Part shown: one piece after another, positions 11,401 through 22,300 of the stretch
How positions within the stretch are numbered: the stretch's first letter is position 1
Layout of the letters: every line of letters begins with the position of its first letter
Assembly (NCBI RefSeq): GCF_000940805.1
Contig: NZ_CP007142.1
Coordinates: 3,758,593 to 3,822,592 of the forward strand
Direction: 5' to 3'
Source: Gynuella sunshinyii YC6258
GTDB taxonomy: Bacteria > Pseudomonadota > Gammaproteobacteria > Pseudomonadales > Natronospirillaceae
Length of the DNA stretch: 64,000 nucleotides
Notes under the pieces: model-generated
Database searches by the model: none
Seen by the model: only the letters and a program-made list of their open reading frames with translations
What the model was told of the DNA's origin: nothing
Translations under genes and position numbers: made by a program

Positions 11401-14400
11401 GTCCGGATAGCGACCAGAACCGCTGGGGACCGTATTCACCTTCACCGTATTTACCCTCACCGTATCCACCAGACTGGCACTATCGACGTTCAGTACTGAC
11501 GGCAGTGACGCAGATATGGCCGGCAACGATGATTCTGCCGGGATGGTTTGCGCATTCGTCTCATGGGCCGATGTTGCCAGATGACGGGCAAACACATCGT
11601 TATGTGCCTGAATGAGATAGTCCGATAGCGTGGCAACGGTTGAATACTCAAAAAAGGTGGTTGGCATTAATTCCAGACCATACTTCTCATTGAAGTTTTT
11701 CACGAAATCCATCAGCACAATGGAATCAAAACCGTACTTGTCAAATTCCACATCAAGCTCCAGCTTTTCCGGAGCCAGCTTGATCGCGGCGGCCAGATCC
11801 TCAACCAGCAATGCCTGAATCTGTGCTAACTGTACTGGTTCTGTCACCGTTGGAGTTAACGCCGCAGAGGATGCGCCGGTATCGTTGTGAACCGCTGTGC
11901 GGGAAACATATTTGCGAATTCTGTCGGCATCGCCCTGCATCACCAGACATTGATCATGAGCCTCACTCAGGCATTGATTAAATGCCAGCAGACCATTGGC
12001 AGTGGTTAATGGCAGCGCTCCTGAGAATTGGCGCATTAATGTCCTGGTGGTATCATCCAGCGTCATCCCGCCCTGCTCCCACAACGGCCAGTTGAGTGCC
12101 AGGGTTTGACCGTAACGCTGCTGCCTGGCCGCCAGATCGTTACGGTAGCCGGCAAATTGATCCATAAACCCATTGGCAGCGGCATAGGCCACCTGACCGG
12201 GATTCCCCATGACACTGCTGATTGACGAAAACAGCACCATAAAATCCAACCGCAGATGCTGAGTGGCCTGATCAAGATGAACAACACCGGCCACTTTGGC
12301 GGCCATAACCTCGTTGAATGCGGTCTCGGTTTTGCCGGAAATGGACTGATCAGCAATGATGCCGGCACTGTGAATAATGCCATTGAGGTGCTGATACCGG
12401 CTTTGAATCGCCGTGATCAATGCCTCCACCTGCGTCGCATCGCCGACATCCACGGTCATATATTCGATCTGACCAGGCTGGTTTTGCAGGGCATTCAGCA
12501 GCGCCTGTCTGTCATCGGTCAGCTCACTGCGCCCGGTGAGAATCACTCGGGCATCCGGGCTCTGTTGCAGGATTTCTCTGGCAAAAATCATCCCGAGGCC
12601 GCCCAGACCTCCGGTGATCAGATATACACCTCGCTGCTGAAACAGCCCGCCGCCGGTGTTGCGGCTGAGCGGAATTTCCTGCCAGTCGAGGATATAACGT
12701 TGCCCCTGCTGATAGCGCAGAATACTGCCGGCCGGCATCGATGAAGCCGCCTGTAGTTGTGTTGATAACTGATCTGCCGTTGTTTGATGTTCAGTCAGCA
12801 GTATCTGGCCGATGATATGCGGGCATTCCAATGCTGCGGTTTTCAGCATCGCGGATAACCCGGCTACCAGCCGATCATCCATGGCTACAATCTGAACCAG
12901 TACTTTCGCCGTTGGTTTTTGTGCGATCAGTTGTTTGAGCAGGCGAAAACAGGACAAGGCATAGTGATGATAGCGCCCGGCAGAGTCCACTGCGGTTGTC
13001 GTCACATTCAGATAATGGCAGTGAGGCAACAGATTCGGTAACCGCTCAGCATGCTGCGATGGCAAATCACACAGCATAATATGATGTTGTTGATAGTCCG
13101 GCGTGCCGGAGTCAGGGCTGATCATACTTGCGTGCCATTGCGGCTTGAATATCAGTAAGTCTCCCGAAGCCTGGTGATTGATTCCGGGTTCAGACGACAA
13201 CATTCCCTGATCAGTGTTATCGCTCAGGCGTCGAAAAGAGAATCCACGCAGACGGGTACAGACATTGCCCTGTTGATCACACAGATCGATATCCAGCCGG
13301 ACCACTTTTTGTGATTGCCGCGGTTCCGATGCGTGTCGTACCCAGACATACATGACCGGTGTACACGGCGCATAAATATCCAGGGTTTCAATGGCAAAAG
13401 GCAACGATGCGCTGCCGACATGTGCGTCAAGACCGGCAATCAGTACACTGGCCACCTGCAACGCACTTTCCATCAGGCTCGGATGCAACAGGTAATCATG
13501 CTGACTTTCCTGCACCGAAGCCGGTAGTTGGAGTTTGCCGAGCAGCTGCGAGTTGCCCTGATAAACCGCCGTGACTCCCTGATAAGACGGGCCATGATGA
13601 ATATCCACCTGTCTGAACGCCGCGTAAAAGTCGTCAATCTCAATGGCATTCGGGCGCATCCCGGCGGTCAGTGCCGGGATATTCAAAGGTTCCGGGGTTA
13701 CTGCGTCTGCGAAAATCGCCCGGCCCTGACAATGCACAATCCGACTGCCCTGCTCCTCACTGCCAATCTCAAAGGTCAGAGGCTCTGTCTGATTCAGTAC
13801 GATGCTGATTTGTTTGGGCGTGTTGACGATGATCGGCTGTATCCAGACGACGTTTCTGAGCTGAATGAATTTTCCGGGCTGCACCCCACCGGCGGCATCG
13901 CTGATAGCAGCACGGATTAATTCCAGATGCGCGACCCCCGGTAAAATGATTTGTCCTTTAATAACGTGATCAGCCAGAAAGAACTCTTTGCCGGTGAATG
14001 TCGTGGTATAACGCGGGCGGTTCTGGTCTGAGGTGTTCTGGTGTACCAGTGGGTGCAAAACCTCAGGGCCGAGATCTGGAGAAGATGTCTGATCAACACT
14101 GACGGCATCGCGCCAATAATGCTCCCGGGCAAATGGATAGCCGGGTAACGGAACCCGCTGCGGCCGGTCACCTTCATACAACAGCGACCAGTCTACCGTT
14201 CCACCATTGATCCAGAACCCGGCCAGTTTTTTCAACTCGCCATTGGTGATCCATTGATGCATCAGGTGACGGGTATCCTCCTCTGACAGGAGTGATTCCG
14301 GCCCGCTGCCAGCCGCTTTGACATCTCCGAGCAGGTAACCATTACCGTCATGTTGGTGGTGGATAAAGTGTTCGAGTTGCGCCCGCCAGTCGGTCACATT

Positions 14401-16359
14401 TTCAACCACGAACACTACCCGGCTTCTCATGGCCTCGCGGCCAGTCTGTAAGGTGAAGGCAATATTCCGTAACTCTGGCAGAGTGTTATCGTGATCATCA
14501 ATATATGCCAGCAACCGGCGGGCATAGTCCTCCAATCGCTGCGAATCCGCCGCTGAAACCGGAATCAGCACCGGATGAGCATTCGCCTCTGCCGGCAATA
14601 AATCCGGCTGCGGATAATCCGCAATCACCAGGTGGGCATTGGTGCCACTGTGGCCGAACGAATTCAGTGCGGCCATGCGTGGTTTGCCAGGCTCCGGGAG
14701 CCAGTCCTGAGACTGACTGGCCACATAAAAGGCGGAATCGTCCAGTTCTATCAGCGGGTTCAGGGTCTGGAAATGCAGCAATCCCGGCAATTGGTTGTGC
14801 TGCATGGACAGCAGAATTTTGATCAACCCGATCACACCCGATGCCGCAGATGTATGACCAATATGAGATTTGGCACTGCCCAGTCCGCAGTACTGCTGTT
14901 TACCGGTAAACGCCCGGAAAGCCCTTGTCAGGGCATTGGCTTCAATCGGGTCGCCCAGGCGGGTGCCCGTGCCATGCATTTCGATATAACTGATGTCTTC
15001 CGGGTTGATCTGATAACGGCGATAAACACTGCTGATCAACTGCTCCTGAGCACTGCCACTGGGTGCGGTAATGCCATTACTGGCACCATCCTGATTGATT
15101 CCGGAAGCTTTGATGACCCCGTAAATATGATCGTTATCGGCCACGGCGTCCGATAGACGCTTCAAGGTCACCATGCCAATGCCCTCTGACAGCACAGTAC
15201 CGTCACCGGAAGCATCGAGAGTATGACAACGACCGCGTGGCGACAGCATTTCGATTTCCGCCATGCTGATCAGCGCCACCCGGTCTGTGGCGGCAAATAC
15301 GCCACCGGCCAGGGCCAGATCGGTTTCCTGACGGCGCAGGCTTTCACAGGCCAGATGAATGGCCACCGCCGATGAAGAACAACCGGTATTAACCACAAAT
15401 GCCGGGCCTTTCAGATTCAGGTAATAAGATAACCGCGAGGCCACCAGTGCGTCCGATGAGCCGGTAAAGTTATTGGCAGCATAACGAGTGGGTTCAGCAC
15501 CGACAAAAACACCGACCTGAGCGTCCGCCAGATCTTTCGGGTTATAACCGGCATTTTCCAGGCCCTTCCAGCTTTCCTGGAGCACCAGCCGCTGGTGCGG
15601 ATTCATGGACTCGGCTTCGCGTGGAGAAATGGCAAAAAACAGCGGATCGAAACACGCCCGGTCGGCCAGAATACCGCCCCATTTGCAATAGCTTTTGCCG
15701 GCTTGCCTGGTCGGGCTGAAATCGCGGGTCAGATCCAGATAATGAGGCGGATATTCAATTACCCCATCACGCCCTTCAATCAGGTTCTGCCAGAACTGAT
15801 CGGTATCCGCCGCTTCCGGAAACTGACCGGACATGCCAATCACCGCGATCTCCGGCTCGGCTGCTGGTTGCGGTACAGCGGTTACCTGCGTGGGAATGTC
15901 TTCGCTCTGCGAACGATGCCGCCTGCGCAGAGGGGCCAGCGCGCTGCGCATCGCCGGGCGCACCCGTTTACTGGTGACTGGCGCGGGTGTTCTGTCTGTT
16001 TGACGATTTCTGACTGCTTTTGTTTTTGTGTCCGGTTGCGGTTCCGGTTTGGCAGCACTGAAGCACCTGGCAACCTCTTCGGCATAGTTCTCAACGATAT
16101 ATTGCGCCAGCCGGGTCACGGTGGCGTAGTCGAAAATAATGGCGGTATTGAGCGAAACCGCCAGCCCTTCTTTAACACGATTGATAAAACTGACCCCCAG
16201 GATCGAATCCACCCCATAATCCGAAAACGGAATATCGCTTTTGAGGGTATCTTTCGATACTTTCAGCGCCTCTGCCAGAGCATCCAGGATGAACGCTTCC
16301 ACCTGTTTCAGTTGAGTGTTTGCGGAATGGTTTTGAAGGCTGGTATTGTTTTTTTTCAT
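5428..16359 (-). CDS. trans-AT PKS: ACP / KS-DH-KR-ACP / KS-ACP / KS-KR-ACP
   Basis: 3643 aa (lbmD position by gene order). ACP Ser52 (GVDSILG) completes the module begun in the preceding protein. KS10 is at 164-590 (Cys327 in NTGCSSSA, HGTGTRLGDP, HIGH), with DH at about 755-1050 (HVIKGQIILP intact; the usual Asp of HPSLLDSALQ is Glu964), KR at about 1080-1450 (TGGLGGLG, FSS, AYAAAN) and ACP Ser1546. KS11 is at 1649-2075 (Cys1821, HGTGTKLGDP, NVGH) followed directly by ACP Ser2307 (no reduction). KS12 is at 2380-2810 (Cys2558, HGTGTALGDP, NIGH), with a KR whose Rossmann motif SGGFGGIG is near 3233 and active-site YAAAN, and ACP Ser3565. Post-KS linkers end in LPTYPF-like motifs. The keto, hydroxyl, keto pattern set by modules 11-13 equals that of 6-methylsalicylate synthase. 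ATGA overlap with the upstream gene (16356-16359) implies coupled translation. The C-terminal helix probably docks to the next protein. Confidence 0.92.
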   Translation of the reverse strand: MKKNNTSLQNHSANTQLKQVEAFILDALAEALKVSKDTLKSDIPFSDYGVDSILGVSFINRVKEGLAVSLNTAIIFDYATVTRLAQYIVENYAEEVARCFSAAKPEPQPDTKTKAVRNRQTDRTPAPVTSKRVRPAMRSALAPLRRRHRSQSEDIPTQVTAVPQPAAEPEIAVIGMSGQFPEAADTDQFWQNLIEGRDGVIEYPPHYLDLTRDFSPTRQAGKSYCKWGGILADRACFDPLFFAISPREAESMNPHQRLVLQESWKGLENAGYNPKDLADAQVGVFVGAEPTRYAANNFTGSSDALVASRLSYYLNLKGPAFVVNTGCSSSAVAIHLACESLRRQETDLALAGGVFAATDRVALISMAEIEMLSPRGRCHTLDASGDGTVLSEGIGMVTLKRLSDAVADNDHIYGVIKASGINQDGASNGITAPSGSAQEQLISSVYRRYQINPEDISYIEMHGTGTRLGDPIEANALTRAFRAFTGKQQYCGLGSAKSHIGHTSAASGVIGLIKILLSMQHNQLPGLLHFQTLNPLIELDDSAFYVASQSQDWLPEPGKPRMAALNSFGHSGTNAHLVIADYPQPDLLPAEANAHPVLIPVSAADSQRLEDYARRLLAYIDDHDNTLPELRNIAFTLQTGREAMRSRVVFVVENVTDWRAQLEHFIHHQHDGNGYLLGDVKAAGSGPESLLSEEDTRHLMHQWITNGELKKLAGFWINGGTVDWSLLYEGDRPQRVPLPGYPFAREHYWRDAVSVDQTSSPDLGPEVLHPLVHQNTSDQNRPRYTTTFTGKEFFLADHVIKGQIILPGVAHLELIRAAISDAAGGVQPGKFIQLRNVVWIQPIIVNTPKQISIVLNQTEPLTFEIGSEEQGSRIVHCQGRAIFADAVTPEPLNIPALTAGMRPNAIEIDDFYAAFRQVDIHHGPSYQGVTAVYQGNSQLLGKLQLPASVQESQHDYLLHPSLMESALQVASVLIAGLDAHVGSASLPFAIETLDIYAPCTPVMYVWVRHASEPRQSQKVVRLDIDLCDQQGNVCTRLRGFSFRRLSDNTDQGMLSSEPGINHQASGDLLIFKPQWHASMISPDSGTPDYQQHHIMLCDLPSQHAERLPNLLPHCHYLNVTTTAVDSAGRYHHYALSCFRLLKQLIAQKPTAKVLVQIVAMDDRLVAGLSAMLKTAALECPHIIGQILLTEHQTTADQLSTQLQAASSMPAGSILRYQQGQRYILDWQEIPLSRNTGGGLFQQRGVYLITGGLGGLGMIFAREILQQSPDARVILTGRSELTDDRQALLNALQNQPGQIEYMTVDVGDATQVEALITAIQSRYQHLNGIIHSAGIIADQSISGKTETAFNEVMAAKVAGVVHLDQATQHLRLDFMVLFSSISSVMGNPGQVAYAAANGFMDQFAGYRNDLAARQQRYGQTLALNWPLWEQGGMTLDDTTRTLMRQFSGALPLTTANGLLAFNQCLSEAHDQCLVMQGDADRIRKYVSRTAVHNDTGASSAALTPTVTEPVQLAQIQALLVEDLAAAIKLAPEKLELDVEFDKYGFDSIVLMDFVKNFNEKYGLELMPTTFFEYSTVATLSDYLIQAHNDVFARHLATSAHETNAQTIPAESSLPAISASLPSVLNVDSASLVDTVRVNTVKVNTVPSGSGRYPDIAIIGMDGRFPESEDVEAFWQTLRTGKNVITEIPADHWDYRPWYDEDREVADKTYCKWGSFVSGVDEFDAAFFNITPQEAAWMDPQMRLFLQSVYRCGEDAGLINDIRGSDTGVFVGVCSHDYMDRVTELDAPMNPHLGTGTAQTVVANRVSFLLNLTGPSLAVNTACSSSLFALHQACHAIHRQECGMAFVGGTNLLLSSHHYRYFSSIGALSVSGRCHSFDAAADGYVPGEAVASILLKPLAQARQDGDRIYGIVKGSAALHGGFTPSITAPSVAGEKNVIISAWRNAGIDPASLGYIEAHGTGTKLGDPIEVSALTQAFSEFSSQTAFCALGSAKANVGHTEGSAGIVGIIKVIQQMRHRTIPAMPGFEQLNPYIQLEKSALFINREAIPWEPIANQPRRAGVSSFGFSGAYAHVVLEEYVEDAFGPDHGNDDQGPELILLSAKTTDRLRQVVSNLLQYLAQNTAIALADIAHTLQLGREAMKERIAFSAVSKTDIMRVLQAYLDNPSALAGLHQGTVKRNLQSTATHLSATELARFIQQWQQPHAAAQLLNAWVKGQDINWQQLPRTVKPRRIGLPTYPFAPERHWLNDAVHTDASVVPAIAAPTEVTSVSANLRQQTLSKLTQMVAEAAGLTAANIDTEAGFDELGLDSIIISTLNKKLEQWTGKADSTLFFKYQTLDSLAGYLLTADGLTPTPLEPIALKPDIPRSSGQPKTSPVQQPYHPAEQNPEIAVIGMSGRYPEAADLDEFWDNLCQGKDCIREIPTARFDYRPLFNEQKGQADSLYCKWGGFIDGIDQFDPGFFKLSAQDARFMDPQERLFLETAWNCLESAGYITPHWQREARNIGVFAGVTFNNYQLLMAEAASKAALPISPLNSQTFSIANRVSYFFNFTGPSFTMDTACSSSLFAIHQACASLIRGECEVALAGGVNLSLHPSKYVTLCATGFAAGDGRCHAFAANGDGYVPSEGVGAVLLKPRQQAEADHDTILAIVKGSGVSHDGKTRGYTVPNPVAQSRAINTALQQAGISAAQISYVEAHGTGTALGDPIEIQGLMDVYSRDTAERQYCAIGSVKANIGHGESAAGIAQFCKTVLQLHHKTLVPSILHDVPNPNIDFEQTAFYLQQHKTSWPQPERDGQPYPRYAGISSFGAGGVNVHVIVAEAPERVGSNHHDLSGSPQVIPLSAHQPGQLRALVQNLSDRLRVATASDWQLADIAYTLQTRRALFSHRLAFVAGSVAELLNSLQGYLNQHLDQNVATSGQHHWFESATQGSSTFGLDMNTEEDREYLHKLLANGRADKLARLWVEGVEVPWANLYGDTHHYTCLPLPTYAFAKKRCWIDDDNAVESDGADAQLPPSDCLLDVQWHPSPETLPIASVRTKTTLVITEHPDRLPAQLWHWPGIKTALIGRSPDHHCEVVIDAETLDYGRLSEIIDFSQIDSVMYIPSAIDVAVSAHAELEQHAGRESHKLHRWISFCLEHLLTQRIKMVCLLHNPWQTPDPVQYALAKYFSFLRYEYPETRACILRAGHLDQRTLEQLFAEIDHDSEETEVMFRDHQRLLQRLLPLSQPTSETAFDASGCMVISGGFGGIGLKLLQALASAGTDEFVVMGRKPVTSLLRHPELNESLTIADYIRNMARRGVTLHYLQADFSQPDQVEQAFARLRPSLHHTVSGVFHLAGITTEAIPLGQMSESVLTEVMAAKCYGAMVLDRITANDPLRYFCLFSSVSAVEGLQVSGLSAYAAANASLQALAEWRLQQQRPVQLIRWSDWAGAGMAGEHDHQAFMDAIGVQMLKPEVALELLKTLLQQAIPSSIVFAVEWQRFSRLNDKIRTQPFFSEYVRHMDQLHAVEPIAPAGSHDADHTAGNGVNSVRYQGNGSVESLTRYLSDALKNIMDIEMTAADANLADLGLDSINAIPFFRTLSAQLTMDISPSISFRHPTIASLARYLSGQLAVRGKNDPIDQPEMQHSDVARQLRAALQHSEKLLDYTE
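11429..11473. repeat. 15-bp tandem repeat (x3) in an ACP-KS linker
   Basis: Three imperfect 15-bp units (ACCGTATTCACCTTC and variants) encode a repeated (V)N/DTV-type pentapeptide between ACP Ser1546 and KS11 of the fourth PKS protein. The array is in frame and lies in a low-complexity interdomain linker, consistent with replication slippage that lengthens the linker. Confidence 0.8.
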
Positions 16360-19300
16360 GCATGCCTCGCTGTCAGCGTTGAGACGGTAGCAGAACCGCT
16401 TACAGTTGGTTGATTGAATTTTTCAGGACTCGTTATTGTCCGCTCAAGAATGCCGTCACTTTCCGCGACCAGCACTTGCTGACCCAGTCGGGTGGCAGTG
16501 GCTTCCGGAACCAGAACTTTTCCAAATCCCTGCTCCCGTAGCAGATCCTCCCAGGTATCCAGCGCGATAATCGGTGATCCGGGAATACGCAATGAATCGT
16601 CTTCATAGCGCCACCAGCCATCCAGCAGTCCAAAGGTAAGGGTGCCAATGATTGATTTCTCGATCAGCTCATTCACCACCAGAATGCCGTTGGTTTTCAG
16701 AACGGACTTGGCATGTTGAATCGTGGTACGGATATTCTGGGTAGCATGCAAAACGTTCGTGGCAATGGCGATGTCATAGCAACCCATGTCTATGGGCTGA
16801 TGCTCGGTGGGTTGTTCAATATTCCATAGTTGACAGTTCAGGAATGGATAATCCGCACCGAACTGCGATGACGCATGCAATAAAAATGCATTGGAAATAT
16901 CGGTATAACAATACTCGGCAATGGCCGACTGGAACCGCGCCAGATGCGGCAGAACAATGGATGTGGTACCACCGGTGCCGGCACCGATCTCAATGATGCG
17001 AACCCTGGCTTGAGGTTTTTTGTCCAGCAGTTCGGTCAGGTAGGCACTGACAGTTTCCGCCACCAGGGTATTCAGATAGTCTGAACGGTCATTGCCTTTA
17101 TACATGTGCTCGACCTTTTCCATCGACGCATCGGGAAACAACACATCGGTGGCGGCCAGTGATCCGCGCAGAATATCCGGCAGCTGTTGCAGACAATCAT
17201 CCACCAGTTCCACCACCGCACGGGTTTGCGGATCTGCCAGATATACGGCTTTTTGGCGTGCCCAGGCCGCCCGGAACTCAGCCTCAGCAGCGGGCTGGTG
17301 GAACCGGTGCGCAGGGATCAGTTGTATCTCACCCTGCTCCGACTCGACAAACCCGTGCTGCTGCAATACCTCCAGGCAGCATTCCTCCCACCAGCGGGCA
17401 TATCTGTCCTGTACTCCGGCTGTGTGGCGCAGCGTTTCAACCGGAGCGGATGCAGGAGTATTTGCCGAGAAGATCCCCAGACTGCGGATCTGCAAGAACA
17501 ACAGACCGGCCAGCCATTCATCCAGCTCTGCCATCGGATTGGTCTGAGTCAGAATGGCCGCCTGACCGCTGTTGGCCTGTAGCTGCATACTCACAGGCAG
17601 AAACACCGACGGGTTGTATTGATCGGCCGGCGAACAGACCTCATCTGCGGCGACATTCATCAGCTCACGCAAGGCCGGAGAGGCACTCATACACAACAGT
17701 TGCTGATGTCCGCAGGTCATGATGTGACGGATAAAGCGGTCAAAAAACGCTGCTCCACCAGCATCTGAAATCAACCCGAACTTATCGGCCAGCGCCTGTT
17801 CAAACGGTGTGCCTTTGACCGAGGCCTCCCAATAACCCCAGTTGATGACGCCAATCGGAAATGGACTGTCTTGCCGGAACGATGTCACCAATGCATCAGC
17901 GCTGGTCACGCCGGCGGCATAACCGACACTCTCACGGGCAGACAAAAAGGAGAAGGCCTGCACCGAGGAAAAGTAACAGAGGAAATCCAGCGGCTGGTTT
18001 TTCAGGGCCTCATAAAATACCCGACTGCCCTGCCGTTTAAGCTCCAGAATTTCCGCAAACGCCTGTTCGCTGGTATTGCTGATGGAATTTTCAGTATGAA
18101 ATACCAGACCGGCAAAAATGGCACCCTGCAATCGCGGGTATTTTTCCGTTATGACACTTACGGCCCGGCGCATTGAGTCCGCCTGGGTCACATCCGCCTG
18201 GATGTACCAGGGAGAAGCGCCGTACTGCTGCATATCAGCCAGTTTTTGCTGCAACGTTTCATCTGTTGGAGCCGTGCGGCCGAGCCAGATAACCTGAGCC
18301 TGATACTGCTGTAACAGATAACGGCTGATAATCCCGCCCACCGTTCCGGCTCCGCCGGCAATCAGATACACACCTTGACGACGCAATCCTGTCGCGTCAT
18401 TTTCTGCGCCCCATAGCCATTGTAAAAATGCCTGCTGATAACGACGGCCGGCGTGAAAGCGGACCAGAGTTCCGCGATCTGACGGCGCTTCATTGCAGAT
18501 CATCTCAACAACCCGATGACGCGGTTCTGCACTGCTCAAATCATCAGCCGACAGATCAATATTCCGCACCGAAAAACGATGATCACTTTGCGCCAGTGAA
18601 TACGCCAGTCCCGCCAGACCACTGCCAGCCGCTGCCGGTGAATGGGCATGGTTGTCCTGTGTCAGCACATAGCAATCGGTCATCACAGCCGTTTTTTGAG
18701 TCTGTTGCAGAGTTTTCACCAATCGCAAAAACTGGATTTCATCTGCATCGGCAACCGGTTGATAAGAAGCAGCCGGCCGTTCATCAGCATAAAGCGAGGC
18801 AAAATAGAGCTGATCTGTTTTCGGGTAATCCTGCAAACAGGTTTCAAACCCTTTCAGATCATGACGACCGCACTGCCAGTGATTCGTCGAAAGCTGCCGG
18901 GTGCTGTCCGCCAGCTCAATCTGAATGATCGTGGCAGCCGGATGGTTTACCTGACAATACTGACGAAGCTCCGCTAGCAGTGCCGACGGTCTCTGCGGTT
19001 GTACGATCACGATAAAGTCAACAGATGAACGTCGGCGTCTACCAATCGCTGCCGGCTGTGGTTGCCAGCGTGGCAGATAGCTCAACTGGTCCCAGCCGGT
19101 GTCTGCTGACGATGATGGCGATAACGTGCTTTCCACCGTCGCCAGTTGCAGCCCCTGTAAGCGGACACACAGAAGTCCGTTTGGATCATACAGATCGATA
19201 TCCATTTCAAGGGCATCAGAATCCGTATCTGCCAGCCGCAGCCAGACCCACATGGAGGTCTGGCACGGAGCGATTAAATCAAAACAACTCAGACAATACG

Positions 19301-22300
19301 GCACCAGCTCCTCATCCGGATCTGCAGCCATCAATTGTGCCGATAACCGCAGGATGTCATCCAGGAATACCGGTGGCAGTTGTAATGATGTTTGCTGAGC
19401 AATAGCCGATGCCGGCAACACCAGTTCGGCAAGCATTTCCTCCTGCCCCAGAAAGATCTGACCGGTAGCATCGGGCTGCATACGGGTTTGCAGAGTGGCG
19501 ATATCGACTATCTCCGGCGCTTCATCCGCCAGGGCAACATCCACCTCCCCGTCACAATAGACCAGAGCCTCATCAGCCCCGTCTGCAGGCGCGGTATAAA
19601 TTTCAAAACGCAGTCCTGAACTCTCTGTTTCCGGCTCGAAGGTGTCAGACAGCAACGCGACATGCACGCCACTTTGATCACCATCCACCGGAACCGGCCG
19701 GCTCCAGATAATACGATTCAGCTGAATCGACGTGGCCCCGGTTTCTCCAAGGGCTTTCTGTGCTGCCACATGCACCATCTCCAGCAACAGCAGACCAGGC
19801 AGTATTTTGTGCTCAGGATGATCACCATGCAGGTAAAACTCATCGCCGGTGAAATACGAACTGAAGCGCTGCTCAGCCAGAATGGAGGTGTTCTGATGCA
19901 ACAATGGATGCAACTGGCCGCGCTGTTCAGGAATCACTGCGACATGGGTCGGCTGCTCATATTCCGGAGTCCAGTAGTGTTCGCGGGCAAACGGATAGGT
20001 CGGCAGACTCAATCGACAGGGTGTGTGATCGCCATACAGTTCGCGCCAGTCCAGGTTGAGTCCCCTCACCCATAAACTCGCGAGTTTTGCGTAGTGCTGC
20101 TGAGCCATCCATTTGCTGACGGTGGATTGCAGATCCGCATCGGTACCAAACCACGACACGGTATCGTCATCGGCCGTTGCCTCTCCCTGCCAGATATGGT
20201 CATCCTCCTGCTCATCTGCGAGATACGCCCGCAGTTGATCCGCCAGCTGTTGGGTGGATTGGGTCAGCATTGCCAACCGTTGAGACATGGCTTCCCGGCC
20301 CACTTGCAGGGTATAGGCCAGCGCAGTCAAGGCTGTTGACGGATGGGTGTCCGTGTATTCGAGCAGGTTATGAACCATCTCCCGGAGACGTTCCGGGTTC
20401 TTGGCCGATAACACGATCAATGCCGGCTCAGAGGATACCGCCTGCTCAACCGGTTCATATTCCTCGATGATCATATGAGCATTGGAGCCACCGGCACCAA
20501 ACGAAGAGATCCCGGCAATGCGCGGGATTTCCACACCATCCACAAGCGGACGATGCCAGTCCTGCAAGGTCTGACTGACCACAAACGGACTCGCTTCAAA
20601 ATCGATATACGGATTCAACGTCGCGGAGTGCAGTGACGGGACAATTTTCCGGTGCTGCATTTGCAACAGCACTTTGGTGAGACCGGCAATGCCGGCAGCT
20701 GACTCACAATGCCCGATATTGGATTTGGCCGAGCCGATCAGGCAGAAGCCCTGCTCCTCACTGTGCTGACGAAACACCTGACTGAGTCCGGTGATTTCTA
20801 TCGGGTCACCCAGGCGGGTGCCGGTCCCATGGGCTTCCACATAACTGATCTGGCGGGGGCTGATATTGGCCTCGGCCAAGGCCCGGGCAATAGCACTGCT
20901 CTGAGCCTGAGGGTTCGGCACGGTATAGCCGTTGGTTTTGCCACCATGATTGAGCGCACTGCCTTTAATGACGCCATAAATATGATCCCGGTCGCGCTCG
21001 GCATCGGCCAGCCGTTTGAGCACCACCACGCCCACGCCTTCTCCCGGAATATAGCCATCACCGCCCTCACCAAAACTCTGACAGCGCCCTTCGCTGGAAA
21101 TAAACTGCCCGGCACTGAGCATCAGATATTTATTCGGATGAATGGTGATATTAACGCCACCGGCGAGGGCCAGACCGGTATGTCCCTGTTTCAGATCCTG
21201 ACAGGCCAAATGAATAGCGGTCAGTGAGGATGAACACATGGTATCCAGTGTCATGCTCGGGCCCTGGAGATTGAGCACATAGGAAACCCGGTTGGCAATG
21301 CTGGCCAAACTGCCGGCGAACCCCATACGCTGACCACGCATGCTGGCTTCCGCACCGAATAACTGGTATTCGCCATACATAACACCAGCATACACACCAG
21401 CGGGTTGCAGCTGCTCGGCATGCAAACCGGCACGGGTGTAACCGGCGTCTTCCAGGGCCATCCAGGCGTGTTGCAGGAAGATGCGTTCCTGCGGATCCAT
21501 ATACTCTGCTTCGCGCGGTGCGATATTGAAAAAGAACGGGTCAAACTCATCGACGCCGGTCATAAATCCACCCCATTTGCTGAAGTGGTGACCAAGCTGG
21601 TTGCGATCCTCGGTGAAGTACTCGCGCCAGTCCCAGCGTTCGGCTGGGATCTCGCTGATACAGTCTTTGCCCTCACTCAAATTACGCCAGTACTGGGTGA
21701 GATTGTCGGCCTGGGGATAACGGCCACTTAAGCCGATAATCGCAATCGGCGTGTTTGACGCTGCCACTGGTCTGAAAGGCTGTGACCGGATGGCGACGCG
21801 TGACCGGGTTGGTATGACAGCTTTGGACGAAGGTGCAGATTTGTCCGGTTGACGAACGGATAATGGCCGCTCATTGATCGATGCCTGCTGAGTAGCGCTT
21901 CTGAACAGGGTCTGTAATGTTGGTAAATGGGCACGGATAAAATAATCCGCCAGTTCAGCAATGGTCTGATATTCAAAAAACAGTGTTTTGGATAATGCCC
22001 CGAACGTTTTTTCCAGCTCGGTGGTCAGATTCATCGTCAGGATGGAATCGATGCCGTAGTGTTCCAGCGCGGCATGGGCGTCGATTTTCTGCGGCGATAG
22101 CTTGATCAGCCTGGCCAGCTGTTGCTTCAAGTACTGCCGGGTTTGATCCGGGAGTTGATCGGCCCCGCTTTCGCTGGCGATATCAGTAACATCCGTAACA
22201 TCTGTCACAGCAGTCACATGCCAGTCGACCTGCTCAGGGACCGTCGGCGTCGCTGAAGGCTGATGCAGTGCCTGGCGGATAAGCGGCAAATGACCTTCCA

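Noticed and set aside
15595-16413. Long plus-strand ORFs (up to 272 codons) opposite the PKS genes, and many similar ones throughout 2-58 kb
   Set aside because: They are mirror frames of long coding sequence: no ribosome-binding sites, no recognisable motifs, and the minus-strand frame encodes continuous PKS/NRPS domains.
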